Part shown: in pieces, positions 1 to 9,781 of the stretch
Numbering within the stretch: the first letter of the stretch is position 1
How the letters are laid out: each line of letters begins with the position of its first letter
Assembly (NCBI RefSeq): GCF_936927845.1
Contig: NZ_CAKZHV010000057.1
Span: 173,292 to 237,291 of the forward strand
Reading direction: 5' to 3'
Length of the DNA: 64,000 bases
From: an uncultured Sphingomonas sp.
GTDB lineage: Bacteria > Pseudomonadota > Alphaproteobacteria > Sphingomonadales > Sphingomonadaceae
Notes under the pieces: model-generated
What the model was told of the DNA's origin: nothing
The model's input: only the letters and a program-made list of their open reading frames with translations
Databases searched by the model: none
Program-made: the position numbers and the translations under genes

Positions 1-2
1 GA

Positions 3-185
3 TCGATGCTGGCCGAATGCCGCGGACGCGGCGTGCGCCGTGTCCACCTGGAGGTGCGCGCCAACAACCCCGCGGTCGCGCTCTACGCCGCCCACGGCTT
101 CGTGAAGGCGGGCGAGCGGTGCGATTATTACCGCGCCAAATCGGGCGAGAGCTTCGACGCGCATACCTATGCCCGCGACGTCTAG
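3..185 (+). CDS. rimI: Ribosomal-protein-alanine N-acetyltransferase RimI, C-terminal part
   Basis: The 60 visible codons, open at the left edge, encode the C-terminal half of a GNAT acetyltransferase. The stretch SMLAECRGRGVRRVHLEVRA followed by NNPAVALYAAHGF is the typical RimI ending, in which an LEVR strand precedes the ALY-x-x-x-GF helix that closes the acetyl-CoA site. RimI acetylates the N-terminal alanine of ribosomal protein S18 in the cytoplasm. It is followed after 58 bases by a fur-type gene, as is common in sphingomonads. The start and the acetyl-CoA pyrophosphate loop lie outside the window, so another GNAT enzyme cannot be fully excluded. Confidence 0.8.
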   Translation, partial: SMLAECRGRGVRRVHLEVRANNPAVALYAAHGFVKAGERCDYYRAKSGESFDAHTYARDV

Positions 186-243
186 GCTTTTTGCGAGTCG
201 GTAGCGCTTTTCGCAACAAGCCCGAGGCACTAAGAGCCCGTTC

Positions 244-666
244 ATGCCTCGCAACATCGATCTAGAAGCCCTGTGCCAGCAGAAGGGCCTGCGCATCACC
301 GAGCAGCGCCGCGTCATCGCGCGCGTGCTGTCCGAAGCCGACGACCATCCCGATGTTGAAAAGGTGTATGAGCGCGCGTCGAAGATCGACTCCGGCATTT
401 CGATCGCGACCGTCTATCGGACCGTGCGCCTGTTCGAGGAAGCCGGCATTCTCGATCGACACGATTTCGGTGACGGGCGCGCGCGCTACGAGCCGAGTCC
501 CGAGGCGCACCACGATCATTTGATCGACGTCGAGACGGGCAAGGTGATCGAGTTCGTCGACCCCGAGTTGGAGCAGTTGCAGAAGGCTATCGCGGAGAAG
601 CTCGGCTTCCGCCTGGTCGATCACCGGATGGAATTGTACGGCGTCAGCCTCAGCCGCAAGGATTGA
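244..666 (+). CDS. fur: Fur-family metal-responsive transcriptional regulator
   Basis: A 140-residue Fur-superfamily repressor. The N-terminal winged helix carries the recognition helix SIATVYRTVRLFEE (about 53-66), and the metal-binding HHDH motif lies at 89-92. The usual C-terminal CxxC structural zinc pairs are absent; the only cysteine is C11. This is typical of alphaproteobacterial Fur/Mur proteins, which lack that site. Known members bind Fe2+ or Mn2+ and repress uptake genes. The ATG at 244 has only weak ribosome-binding sequence in front. The gene lies between rimI and an acyltransferase gene, with short gaps. Whether it senses iron (Fur) or manganese (Mur) cannot be decided from sequence alone; Irr is less likely because no haem-binding motif is visible. 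Confidence 0.88.
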   Translation: MPRNIDLEALCQQKGLRITEQRRVIARVLSEADDHPDVEKVYERASKIDSGISIATVYRTVRLFEEAGILDRHDFGDGRARYEPSPEAHHDHLIDVETGKVIEFVDPELEQLQKAIAEKLGFRLVDHRMELYGVSLSRKD

Positions 667-688
667 GCGCGGCGCGGGACCCGCAACC

Positions 689-1402
689 GTGATCGGCGCG
701 ATGCGGACAGCGGCGCGGCTGGTGCTGCTCGTCGTCGCGCTGCTGGTCGACCTCGTGCTGCACGGTGCATGGCGGCTGGCGCGCGCGCCCTCTCCCTGGC
801 CGCGCCGGTTTCTCGGCACCGTCGCGGGAATCGTCGGCGCGCGGGTGCAAGTGATCGGGCAGCCGCTGCACCGCGACGTGGTGGTGCTGTCCAACCACCT
901 GAGCTGGATCGACATCCTGCTGCTCGCGGGCGCGAACGGCACCGCCTTCGTCGCGAAGGAAGAATTGCGCGGCGTGCCGCTGATCGGTTGGCTGTGCACG
1001 CTTAACCACACGATCTTCGTCGCGCGCGGCGACCGGATGAACGTCGCGGCGCAGGTGGCGCAATTGCGCACGGCGCTGGCGCAACCGTGGCCCGTCACGA
1101 TCTTTCCCGAGGGCACGACCGGCGACGGCGTGACGCTGCTGCCGTTCAAGGCGGCGCTGCTCGGCGCGCTCGATCCCGCACCCGCGGGGCTGATGGTCCA
1201 GCCCGTGCGGATCGATTATGGTGCGGCGACAGCCGAGCTCGCCTGGGTTGGCGCCGAGCCCGGCATCGACCACGCGCGCCGCGTCTTGGCACGACCCGGG
1301 CGCTTCACCGCGACGCTGCACTTCCTCGAACCCTTCGCGCCCAGCGGCGACCGCAAGGCGATCGCGGCCGAGGCGCGCGCGCGGATCGCTGCCGCACAGT
1401 AG
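689..1402 (+). CDS. plsC: 1-acyl-sn-glycerol-3-phosphate acyltransferase (PlsC-like)
   Basis: A 237-residue membrane-associated acyltransferase. It begins with a hydrophobic segment (about residues 7-25, RLVLLVVALLVDLVLHG). The catalytic NHLSWID motif is at 69-75 (H70, D75) and the substrate-binding FPEGTT motif at 139-144. The family transfers a fatty acyl chain to lysophosphatidic acid in phospholipid synthesis; a hemolysin-like or ornithine-lipid (OlsA-type) acyltransferase would look similar. The start is the GTG at 689; the ATG at 701 is an alternative. It lies 22 bases after fur and 21 before miaB, so co-transcription is likely. Confidence 0.82.
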   Translation: MIGAMRTAARLVLLVVALLVDLVLHGAWRLARAPSPWPRRFLGTVAGIVGARVQVIGQPLHRDVVVLSNHLSWIDILLLAGANGTAFVAKEELRGVPLIGWLCTLNHTIFVARGDRMNVAAQVAQLRTALAQPWPVTIFPEGTTGDGVTLLPFKAALLGALDPAPAGLMVQPVRIDYGAATAELAWVGAEPGIDHARRVLARPGRFTATLHFLEPFAPSGDRKAIAAEARARIAAAQ

Positions 1403-1423
1403 CGATCCGCAGCGCTTTGTCTT

Positions 1424-2758
1424 ATGGGCACGCGCATGAAATCGCCCCCGAAAACCTTTCACGTCAAGTCGTTCGGCTGCCAGATGAACGTCTACGACGG
1501 CGAGCGCATGGCCGAGTTGATGGCCGCCGACGGCCTGGTCGCGACCGACGACGCCAACGTCGCCGACCTTGTCGTGCTCAACACCTGCCACATTCGCGAA
1601 AAGGCGACGGAGAAGGTCTATTCGGATATCGGCCGGATCAGGAAGCACGCCGGCAAGGACGGGCGCGCGCCGATGATTGCGGTGGCGGGCTGCGTCGCGC
1701 AGGCCGAGGGCGCAGAGATCGTGCGTCGCGCCAAGGTCGACGTGGTGGTCGGACCGCAGGCGTACCACAACCTCCCGCGCCTCGTCGCCGACGCGGCGTC
1801 GGGCAATGCCGCGCTCGACACCCACATGCCGCTCGCCTCCAAGTTCGGCGCACTGCCCGCCCGGCGGAAGGTCGGGCCGAGCGCGTTCCTGACCGTGCAG
1901 GAGGGATGCAACAAGTTCTGCACCTATTGCGTCGTCCCCTACACGCGCGGCGCGGAGGTCAGCCGGTCGTTCGCGCAGGTGCTCGACGAAGCGAAGGCGC
2001 TGGTCGACGCCGGCGCGCGCGAGATCACGTTGCTTGGGCAGAACGTCAACGCGTGGGAGGACGCGGATGGTCGGGGCCTGCACGACTTGATACGCGCGAT
2101 GGACCGCATCTCGGGTCTGTCGCGCATCCGCTACACCACCAGCCATCCCAACGACATGCGACAAGGATTGATCGACGCGCACCGCGACGTGGAAAGTCTG
2201 ATGCCATTCCTCCACCTGCCGGTGCAGGCGGGCGCGGATCGCGTTCTGAAGGCGATGAACCGCAGCCACACGCGCGACGGCTACCTGCGGCTGCTCGACC
2301 GCATCCGCGACGCGCGTCCCGACATCGCGCTGTCGGGCGACTTCATCGTCGGCTTTCCCGGCGAAACCGAGGCGGAGTTCGCCGAGACGCTGAGCCTGGT
2401 GGACGCGGTAGGCTACGCGCAGGCATTCTCGTTCAAGTACAGCCCCCGCCCCGGCACACCGGCGGCCGACATGACCGATCAAGTCGCGCCCGAGGTGATG
2501 GACGATCGCCTGCAACGCCTACAGGCCGCGCTCAACCGCGATCAGGCGGCGTTCAACGCGGCCACGCTCGGGCAGACGTGCAGCGTGCTGGTTGAGCGGC
2601 GCGGCAAGCTGCCGGGGCAGTGGCTCGGCAAGTCGCCGTGGCTGCAATCGGTGCATCTGATCGGCGATTACGCGATCGGCGACGTGGTGGAGGTCACCCT
2701 GACACAGGCGGGGCCGAACTCGCTGGCGGGCGAGCCACGCGTCGCGGTCGCCGCCTGA
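1424..2758 (+). CDS. miaB: tRNA-2-methylthio-N6-dimethylallyladenosine synthase MiaB
   Basis: A 444-residue radical-SAM methylthiotransferase that adds the 2-methylthio group to i6A37 of tRNAs reading UNN codons. The N-terminal UPF0004 domain holds three cluster cysteines: FGCQMN (C19), NTCHIREKA (C55) and AGCVAQ (C90). The radical-SAM cluster motif CNKFCTYC supplies C162, C166 and C169. A TRAM RNA-binding domain ends the protein (about 375-440). The C55 context NTCHIREKA and the overall length fit MiaB rather than MtaB or RimO. The ATG at 1424 gives MGTRMKSPP; the ATG at 1436 (MKSPP) is equally possible. Confidence 0.95.
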   Translation: MGTRMKSPPKTFHVKSFGCQMNVYDGERMAELMAADGLVATDDANVADLVVLNTCHIREKATEKVYSDIGRIRKHAGKDGRAPMIAVAGCVAQAEGAEIVRRAKVDVVVGPQAYHNLPRLVADAASGNAALDTHMPLASKFGALPARRKVGPSAFLTVQEGCNKFCTYCVVPYTRGAEVSRSFAQVLDEAKALVDAGAREITLLGQNVNAWEDADGRGLHDLIRAMDRISGLSRIRYTTSHPNDMRQGLIDAHRDVESLMPFLHLPVQAGADRVLKAMNRSHTRDGYLRLLDRIRDARPDIALSGDFIVGFPGETEAEFAETLSLVDAVGYAQAFSFKYSPRPGTPAADMTDQVAPEVMDDRLQRLQAALNRDQAAFNAATLGQTCSVLVERRGKLPGQWLGKSPWLQSVHLIGDYAIGDVVEVTLTQAGPNSLAGEPRVAVAA

Positions 2759-2855
2759 GCGCAGGGAGTGACGATTTCCTGATCTGGGCGATGCACGCGG
2801 CAGTTGCGCGCGCGCCCGCGAGTGCTCACCTTGGGGTGTGCAACGAAAGGACCGC

Positions 2856-3857
2856 ATGAGTCGCAAGCCTGCTCCCGCCCAGACGGGGGAACGTGCCCGC
2901 GTCGAACTCCTGTTCGACAGGCCGCAACTGCTGGTGCAGTTATTCGGACAATACGATCAGCATCTGGTCGCATTGGAAAACCGGTTGGGGGTCTACATCA
3001 CCGCGCGCGGCAATCGCGTCGGGCTGGAGGGAACCGCCGAGCAGGTCGCGCTCGCACGCGATGTGCTGAACGATCTTTACCAGCGGCTGCAACGCGGCGA
3101 GGAGGTCGATACCGGTCTCGTCGACGCGTCAATCGCGATGGCAGCGGAGCCGGTGCTGACCGGGATCATCCGCGCCGACGCCGGCCCCGGCGCGCCGTCG
3201 GTGATGATCCGCACGCGCAAGAAGACGATCGTGCCGCGCACCGCGGCGCAGGCGCATTACATGCGTGAGCTGACCACCCACGACATGATCTTCGCACTCG
3301 GCCCCGCGGGCACGGGCAAGACCTATATCGCGGTCGCGCAGGCGGTGGCGCAGCTGATCACCGGCAGCGTCCAGCGGCTGATCCTGTCGCGCCCGGCTGT
3401 CGAGGCGGGCGAGCGGCTCGGCTTCCTGCCCGGCGACATGAAGGAGAAGGTCGATCCCTACCTCCGCCCGCTGTACGACGCGCTGTACGATTGCCTGCCC
3501 GCCGAGCAGGTCGAGCGGCGGATCGCGAGCGGCGAGATCGAGATCGCACCGATCGCGTTCATGCGCGGGCGCACGCTCGCCGACGCGTTCGTGATCCTCG
3601 ACGAAGCGCAGAACACGACGCCGGCGCAGATGAAGATGTTCCTGACCCGCTTCGGACAGAACAGCCGCATGGTGATCTGCGGCGACCCGAACCAGACCGA
3701 CCTGCCCGGCGGCGTCCGCGCGAGCGGGCTCGCCGACGCGACGCAGCGGCTGGACGGGGTTGAGGGCATCTCCTTGTGCCGCTTCACCGCCGCCGACGTC
3801 GTGCGCCACCCGATCGTCGGGCGCATCGTTGAGGCGTACGAGGGGGTCGAGGCGTGA
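2856..3857 (+). CDS. phoH: PhoH family ATPase
   Basis: A 333-residue PhoH protein, a P-loop ATPase of the cytoplasm linked to RNA metabolism and often to YbeY. A KH-like N-terminal region (about 15-95) precedes the ATPase core with Walker A GPAGTGKT (149-156) and Walker B VILDEAQN. The FLTRFGQNSRMVICGDPNQTD sensor region is intact. The ATG at 2856 is chosen over the upstream GTG at 2838 because AAAGGA ends six bases before it. The stop overlaps the ybeY start by four bases, so phoH and ybeY are translationally coupled, as in most alphaproteobacteria. Confidence 0.93.
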   Translation: MSRKPAPAQTGERARVELLFDRPQLLVQLFGQYDQHLVALENRLGVYITARGNRVGLEGTAEQVALARDVLNDLYQRLQRGEEVDTGLVDASIAMAAEPVLTGIIRADAGPGAPSVMIRTRKKTIVPRTAAQAHYMRELTTHDMIFALGPAGTGKTYIAVAQAVAQLITGSVQRLILSRPAVEAGERLGFLPGDMKEKVDPYLRPLYDALYDCLPAEQVERRIASGEIEIAPIAFMRGRTLADAFVILDEAQNTTPAQMKMFLTRFGQNSRMVICGDPNQTDLPGGVRASGLADATQRLDGVEGISLCRFTAADVVRHPIVGRIVEAYEGVEA

Positions 3858-4366
3858 TCCACGTCGAGCTGACGCGCGAGGAACCGTGGGAGGACCGCGC
3901 CGACTGGGAAGCGCTGATCCTCGCTGCCGCGCGCGCGGCGGTGTCGCATACGCCGCACGGCGAATTGCTCACCACCCCGGCGCACGTCGAGGTGAGCGTG
4001 CGGCTGACCAGCGACGACGAGGTGCACGCGCTCAACAAGCAGTATCGGGGCAAGGACAAGCCGACCAACGTGCTGTCCTTCCCGATGGTCCAGCCCGACC
4101 TGATCGATACGGTCACGCAGAACAGCGACGACGGTGAGGTGCTGCTGGGCGACATCGTGCTCGCGCACGGTGTCTGTGCGGCTGAGGCGTCAGAGCGCGG
4201 CATCTCGGTCCAGCATCACCTGTCGCACTTGGTGGTGCACGGCACGCTGCATCTGCTAGGCTATGACCACGGCACCGACGAAGAGGGGGACGCGATGGAG
4301 GAAATCGAACGCGCGGCACTCTCCGAGCTCGGCATCGCCGACCCGTATCTAATCCGAGAGGAATGA
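3854..4366 (+). CDS. ybeY: Endoribonuclease YbeY
   Basis: A 170-residue single-domain metalloprotein needed for 16S rRNA 3'-end maturation and ribosome quality control. The zinc-binding signature HGTLHLLGYDH supplies H129, H133 and H139, and the substrate-groove segment ALNKQYRGKDKPTNVLSFP is present. The GTG start at 3854 overlaps the phoH stop as GTGA. It is followed ten bases later by corC, the standard phoH-ybeY-corC order. Confidence 0.95.
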   Translation: MIHVELTREEPWEDRADWEALILAAARAAVSHTPHGELLTTPAHVEVSVRLTSDDEVHALNKQYRGKDKPTNVLSFPMVQPDLIDTVTQNSDDGEVLLGDIVLAHGVCAAEASERGISVQHHLSHLVVHGTLHLLGYDHGTDEEGDAMEEIERAALSELGIADPYLIREE

Positions 4367-4376
4367 CGCAGCCATC

Positions 4377-5291
<915 letters not shown>

Positions 5292-5312
5292 TCGAGCACG
5301 GCGATCAATACA

Positions 5313-5326
5313 CGTGTGATTTCACG
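5313..5326. promoter_or_regulatory. Imperfect palindrome upstream of katG
   Basis: CGTGTGATTTCACG matches 12 of 14 bases of the perfect palindrome CGTGAAATTTCACG found upstream of dapB at 61651-61664. It starts 131 bases before the katG start codon, inside the 152-base corC-katG gap, where a promoter for katG must lie. That the two sites bind the same regulator is an inference; no regulator was identified. Confidence 0.3.
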
Positions 5327-5443
5327 TTTCCCCGATCACTGGTCACGCGCTAGACATACATACCCATTATCACGAGCCGCAGCTTCCTCCGCCTATTCGC
5401 GGAGGCCAAGCGGCCGCAACGCGCCGACGAGGAGCCGATACTG

Positions 5444-7663
5444 ATGGACGCGATTACCGAAGGCAGCCCGATCAACGATCCCAACAAGCAGCCCGCCGCG
5501 ATGCGCTCGCTGCTGGGCCGCACTGCGCGCGACTGGTGGCCCGACACGCTGCCGCTCGAGATCCTGCAGACCGATGGCCAGCCTGCCAACCCGATGGGCG
5601 CCGAGTTCAACTATCGCGAAGCGTTCAAGACGCTCGACTATGCCGCGGTTAAGGAGGACCTCAAGGCGCTGATGACCGACAGCCAGCCGTGGTGGCCGGC
5701 CGATTACGGTCACTATGGCCCGTTCTTCATCCGCATGGCGTGGCACTCGGCTGGCACGTACCGCACCGGCGATGGTCGCGGCGGTTCGTCGTCGGGCGCG
5801 CAGCGTTTCGCCCCGCTCAACTCGTGGCCGGACAACGGCAACCTCGACAAGGCACGTCGCCTGTTGTGGCCGATCAAGCAGAAGTACGGCCGTGCGCTCA
5901 GCTGGGCCGACCTGTTCATCCTGACCGGCAATGTCGCGATCGAGTCGATGGGCGGACCGACCTTCGGCTTCTCGGGCGGGCGCGAGGACGTGTTCGAGCC
6001 GCTCAAGGACATCTACTGGGGCACCGAGGAAGAGTGGCTCGGCCAGACCCGCATCGACGAGGAGGCTGGTCTCGCGCTCGAGAGCCCGCTGGCCGCGATC
6101 CAGCACGGTCTGATCTACGTCAATCCCGAAGGTCCGGGCGGCAAGCCCAACCCGCTCGGCTCGGCGCGTGACATGCGCGAAACGTTCGCGCGCATGGGCA
6201 TGAACGACGAGGAAACCGCCGCGCTGACCGCGGGCGGTCACACGTTCGGCAAGGCGCACGGCAACGGCGACTCGTCCAAGGTCGGGCGTGAGCCGGAAGG
6301 CTCGGACATCGCGGCACAGGGCCTGGGCTGGACCAGCACGCACGGCACCGGCATGGGCGACGATACGATCACCTCGGGCATCGAGGGCGCGTGGACGCCG
6401 ACGCCGATCACCTGGGACATGACGTACTTCGACATGCTCCTGGACCACGAATATGAGCTGACCAAGAGCCCGGCGGGTGCGAACCAGTACCATCCGGTCG
6501 GCGATCCCGAGGACACGCTCGCCCCGTCGGCGCACGTCGAGGGCAAGAAGGTCCCGACGATGATGACCTCGGCCGACATGGCGCTGCGCGAGGACCCCGC
6601 CTACCGCGCGGTGATGGAGAAGTTCCGCGCCGATCCGGCGTACTTCGCCGACGCCTGGGCGCGTGCGTGGTTCAAGCTGACGCACCGCGACATGGGTCCC
6701 AAGCAGCGCTACATCGGTCCGGAAGTGCCGTCGGAGGATCTTATCTGGCAGGATCCGATTCCCAAGGCCGATTATCCACAGATCGACCAGTCGGACGTAG
6801 CCTCGCTCAAGCAGGCGATCGCCAATTCGGGGCTGGAGATCAGCGAGCTGGTCACCACCGCCTGGGCATCGGCCTCGACCTACCGCAAGTCGGACCACCG
6901 CGGCGGTGCCAATGGTGCGCGCATCCGCTTCGCGCCGCAGCGTGACTGGGACGTCAACGAGCCCGAGCAGCTCGCCCGCGTCCTCTCGGTCTACGAGGGG
7001 CTGAAGGCCGAGTTCGACGGCAAGGGTGACAAGAAGGTTTCGATCGCGGACCTGATCGTGCTCGGCGGCAACGTCGGGATCGAGGCTGCGGCGAAGGCAG
7101 CGGGCAAGGCGATCGAGGTGCCGTTCACCCCGGGCCGCACCGACGCGCTGGAGGAGCAGACCGACACGGCGAGCTTCGACGTGCTGGAGCCCAAGGCGGA
7201 CGCGTTCCGCAACTACCTGCAGGTGCGCTTCACCGTGCCGACCGAGGAGCTGATGGTCGACAAGGCGCAGCTGCTCGGCCTGTCGACGCCCGAGATGACG
7301 GTGCTGATTGGTGGTTTGCGCGTGCTGGGTGCCAACCACTCGAAGGCGAAGCAGCACGGCGTGTTCACCGACCGTCCGGGTCAGCTGACCAACGACTTCT
7401 TCGTCAACCTGCTCGACATGAAGACGGCGTGGAAGCAGGTCGATGAGAAGAGCGATCAGGAATATGTCGGCACCGACCGCCTGACGCACGAGCATCGCTG
7501 GACCGCGTCACGGACCGACCTGATCTTTGGCTCCAACTCGCAGTTGCGCGCGGTAGCCGAGGTTTATGCGATGGACGACGCGGGCGACAAGTTCGTCGGC
7601 GACTTCGTGGCGGCCTGGAACAAGGTGATGAACGCGGATCGCTACGACCTGCTCGACGCGTGA
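5444..7663 (+). CDS. katG: Catalase-peroxidase KatG
   Basis: A 739-residue bifunctional haem enzyme that removes H2O2 and oxidises peroxidase substrates. The distal site RMAWHSAGTYR gives R97, W100 and H101. The family's Met-Tyr-Trp crosslink residues are all present (W100, Y225, M251). The proximal haem ligand is H266 in AGGHTFGKAHG. The C-terminal pseudo-domain is complete. There is no signal peptide, so the enzyme is cytoplasmic. The start at 5444 follows a GAGGAG-like sequence. No OxyR gene is adjacent. A G+C-rich hairpin lies downstream. The gene begins the block inserted between corC and lnt. Confidence 0.97.
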   Translation: MDAITEGSPINDPNKQPAAMRSLLGRTARDWWPDTLPLEILQTDGQPANPMGAEFNYREAFKTLDYAAVKEDLKALMTDSQPWWPADYGHYGPFFIRMAWHSAGTYRTGDGRGGSSSGAQRFAPLNSWPDNGNLDKARRLLWPIKQKYGRALSWADLFILTGNVAIESMGGPTFGFSGGREDVFEPLKDIYWGTEEEWLGQTRIDEEAGLALESPLAAIQHGLIYVNPEGPGGKPNPLGSARDMRETFARMGMNDEETAALTAGGHTFGKAHGNGDSSKVGREPEGSDIAAQGLGWTSTHGTGMGDDTITSGIEGAWTPTPITWDMTYFDMLLDHEYELTKSPAGANQYHPVGDPEDTLAPSAHVEGKKVPTMMTSADMALREDPAYRAVMEKFRADPAYFADAWARAWFKLTHRDMGPKQRYIGPEVPSEDLIWQDPIPKADYPQIDQSDVASLKQAIANSGLEISELVTTAWASASTYRKSDHRGGANGARIRFAPQRDWDVNEPEQLARVLSVYEGLKAEFDGKGDKKVSIADLIVLGGNVGIEAAAKAAGKAIEVPFTPGRTDALEEQTDTASFDVLEPKADAFRNYLQVRFTVPTEELMVDKAQLLGLSTPEMTVLIGGLRVLGANHSKAKQHGVFTDRPGQLTNDFFVNLLDMKTAWKQVDEKSDQEYVGTDRLTHEHRWTASRTDLIFGSNSQLRAVAEVYAMDDAGDKFVGDFVAAWNKVMNADRYDLLDA

Positions 7664-7674
7664 TGCTTGCGCTG

Positions 7675-7747
7675 CCGGGCACTGCCCGGTACCGAAACGA
7701 ACCTGAGCTCGGCGGGGGGCGGGATGCGGTAAGCGCGCCCCGCCCCC
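7675..7747 (+). terminator. Two hairpins downstream of katG
   Basis: CCGGGC/GCCCGG (7675-7689, loop ACT) is followed by a 9-bp stem GGGGGCGGG (7715-7723) and CCCGCCCCC (7739-7747), then TTCCCTTC. There is no true T run, so this is a candidate transcription end for katG rather than a classical terminator. The remaining part of the 257-base gap up to 7921 shows no gene. Confidence 0.45.
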
Positions 7748-7920
7748 TTCCCTTCGGACCGGCGGAACAAGCCCTTCGGGTCGCACCCGTTGGCTGAACC
7801 GCCGGGGGCCGCCGGTATGCCCCCCATGCCGGCGGTCCACCTCCGTTCTCCGCGTCACTGGCGACGGGGAACCTGCACAAGCTTGATGCATCGCACGGCG
7901 ATCGCGCCTACATAGCGATC

Positions 7921-9267
7921 ATGCTCAAGCACGTGCTCGCCGTCTTCGGCCTGATCGCCCTCGTCGCCGTTGGCATCTTTCTTTATCTCGCCTGGCCCGA
8001 CAAGGCGCGGCTCGACGTCAACGCAGTCGCGGGCGGACGCCCCGACATCACCGCGCCGCGAGAGCAGGTGATCCCGACCGTCGGCACCGCCGACCCGATC
8101 GGGTGGAAGAACGGGGAGCAGCCGACCGTCGCCGCGGGCCTGACCGTTCAACCCTTCGCGACCGAACTCGCGCATCCGCGCTGGCTCTATCGCCTGCCCA
8201 ATGGCGACGTGCTGGTCGCCGAAACCAACTCACCCCCGCGTGAGGGCGGCGGCATCCAGGGCTGGGTGATGAAGCACCTGCTCGGCAAGGTTGGCGCAGG
8301 GGTACCCTCGGCCAACCGCATCACGCTGCTACGCGACGCGAACGGCGACGGTGTCGCCGAGGTGAAGACGCCGTTCATGACCGGGCTTAACTCGCCGTCG
8401 GGCATGACCCTGTTCGATGGCGCGCTCTACATCGCCAACACCGACTCGCTGGTGCGCGTGCCCTACACGGCGGGCGAAACGAAGATCACCGCGAAGCCCG
8501 AGCTCGTCGTGCGTTATCCCGGCGGCGGCAATCATTGGGCGCGCAACGTCATTCCGTCCGAGGACGGGCGCACGCTCTACCTGTCTGTCGGATCGTCGTC
8601 GAATATCGCCGAGAACGGCCTCGATCAGGAGCGAAACCGCGCAGTCATCCTGCAGGTCTATCCCAAGGAGAAGACCTTCCGCATCTATGCCGCGGGCCTG
8701 CGCAACGCGAATGGCATGGCACTTAACCCCGACACGCGCGCCTTGTGGACCGTGGTCAACGAGCGCGACATGCTCGGCTCCGACCTCGCCCCCGATTATC
8801 TGACCGCGGTCGAGTTCGGCGATCACTTCGGCTGGCCATGGTATTATTGGGGCGGCTATCCTGACCCGCGGGTCGAGCCGAAGAACCAGCAATTGCAGCA
8901 ATATTCCAAGCGCCCGGATTACGCGCTCGGGTCGCACGTCGCGGCACTCGGCCTGTCGTTCGCCAACGAGACTCGGCTCGGAGGGCAGTTCGCGCGCGGC
9001 GCTTTCATCGGTGAGCACGGCTCGTGGAACCGCAAGCCGCTGTCGGGCTACAAGGTCGTGTTCGTGCCGTTCACCCCGCAGGGCTGGCCGGTGAAGGGCG
9101 CCAAGCCGATCGACGTGATGACAGGCTTCGTCAACGCCGACGGCGAGGCGCACGGCCGCCCGGTCGACATCAAGCCGGACGGACGCGGCGCGCTGCTGGT
9201 GGCGGACGATGTCGGCAACACGATCTGGCGGGTCAGCGCACCGCAGCCGATCGCGACGGCGCGCTGA
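7921..9267 (+). CDS. PQQ-dependent sugar dehydrogenase of the sorbosone dehydrogenase type
   Basis: A 448-residue protein with an N-terminal membrane anchor or signal (LAVFGLIALVAVGIFLYLAW, about 7-26). A six-bladed beta-propeller of the glucose/sorbosone dehydrogenase family follows. Family features seen are RWLYRLPNGDVLVAE, the NHWARNV segment, GLRNANGMALNPDT, VNERDMLG, GWPWYYWGGYPDPR and GEHGSWNRKP near the end. Such enzymes act in the periplasm with bound PQQ to oxidise aldoses or related aldehydes; the substrate here is unknown. No PQQ biosynthesis gene is in the window, so the cofactor must be made elsewhere or scavenged. Confidence 0.82.
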   Translation: MLKHVLAVFGLIALVAVGIFLYLAWPDKARLDVNAVAGGRPDITAPREQVIPTVGTADPIGWKNGEQPTVAAGLTVQPFATELAHPRWLYRLPNGDVLVAETNSPPREGGGIQGWVMKHLLGKVGAGVPSANRITLLRDANGDGVAEVKTPFMTGLNSPSGMTLFDGALYIANTDSLVRVPYTAGETKITAKPELVVRYPGGGNHWARNVIPSEDGRTLYLSVGSSSNIAENGLDQERNRAVILQVYPKEKTFRIYAAGLRNANGMALNPDTRALWTVVNERDMLGSDLAPDYLTAVEFGDHFGWPWYYWGGYPDPRVEPKNQQLQQYSKRPDYALGSHVAALGLSFANETRLGGQFARGAFIGEHGSWNRKPLSGYKVVFVPFTPQGWPVKGAKPIDVMTGFVNADGEAHGRPVDIKPDGRGALLVADDVGNTIWRVSAPQPIATAR

Positions 9268-9296
9268 CGATCGCATACGGCGCGCACGTTCAGCGG

Positions 9297-9518
9297 GTGC
9301 TGGCTCGATCGCGCCGTGTGCTTGGCGCGCTGCTGTTCATCGCGGTGAGTGTGACGCTGGCAAAGGTGGCGCAATATGCGGCGGTGGACCGGCTTGGTCC
9401 GACCATCGGCTTCGATGCGGCATCCTTTATCGGTGCCGCGCCAATCGTCGCAGCCGCGGCGATCGTGCGGGTCACGATGAGGCGACGCCTCGCCCGGCCC
9501 CATCAGGCGATCAGATAA
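9297..9518 (+). CDS. Small two-helix membrane protein, unknown
   Basis: A 73-residue frame from a GTG at 9297 contains two hydrophobic stretches (GALLFIAVSVTLAKVA and ASFIGAAPIVAAAAIVRV) separated by a short polar loop, followed by a basic tail. It starts 29 bases after the sugar dehydrogenase stop on the same strand and could be its last operon member. No good ribosome-binding site is seen, and the GTG at 9318 is a second candidate start. The last 16 bases overlap the converging small gene on the other strand. No family was recognised. Confidence 0.4.
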   Translation: MLARSRRVLGALLFIAVSVTLAKVAQYAAVDRLGPTIGFDAASFIGAAPIVAAAAIVRVTMRRRLARPHQAIR

Positions 9519-9703
9519 TCATCCAGCACGGCGGCGAGTTCGTGGCACGACGGGCAGCCCGGATGCGCGCACCGCGCGATCGTCGTTCGGATCGTCTCGA
9601 GCACATTCCTATGTAGCGCCAGCAACATGGCGGCATCGTCGCGTGCCGGCGTCGCCGACCCACCCACCGGCGCATCGAGCACCGGAATCATCATGTCACA
9701 CAT
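9503..9703 (-). CDS. Small cysteine-containing hypothetical protein
   Basis: A 66-residue frame on the minus strand ending in ARCAHPGCPSCHELAAVLDDYLIA. The C-x4-C-x2-C-H cluster (CAHPGCPSCH) could bind a metal, and the rest is predicted helical. The start is uncertain: ATG at 9703, 9694 and 9691 are all in frame, with no strong ribosome-binding site. It converges on, and overlaps by 16 bases, the small membrane-protein frame on the plus strand. No family was recognised; it may be non-coding. Confidence 0.4.
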   Translation of the reverse strand: MCDMMIPVLDAPVGGSATPARDDAAMLLALHRNVLETIRTTIARCAHPGCPSCHELAAVLDDYLIA

Positions 9704-9781
9704 TCAACAAAGGTCCCTTCACATCCGGAAGCGACCGGCACGCGCCTTCGTTCCGCGATCCTCCAGAACGGAGGCAATTCG

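Noticed and set aside
5393..7495. 700-codon open frame antisense to katG
   Set aside because: High G+C content keeps the opposite strand free of stops; the product is Arg-rich, has no domain, and katG is beyond doubt.
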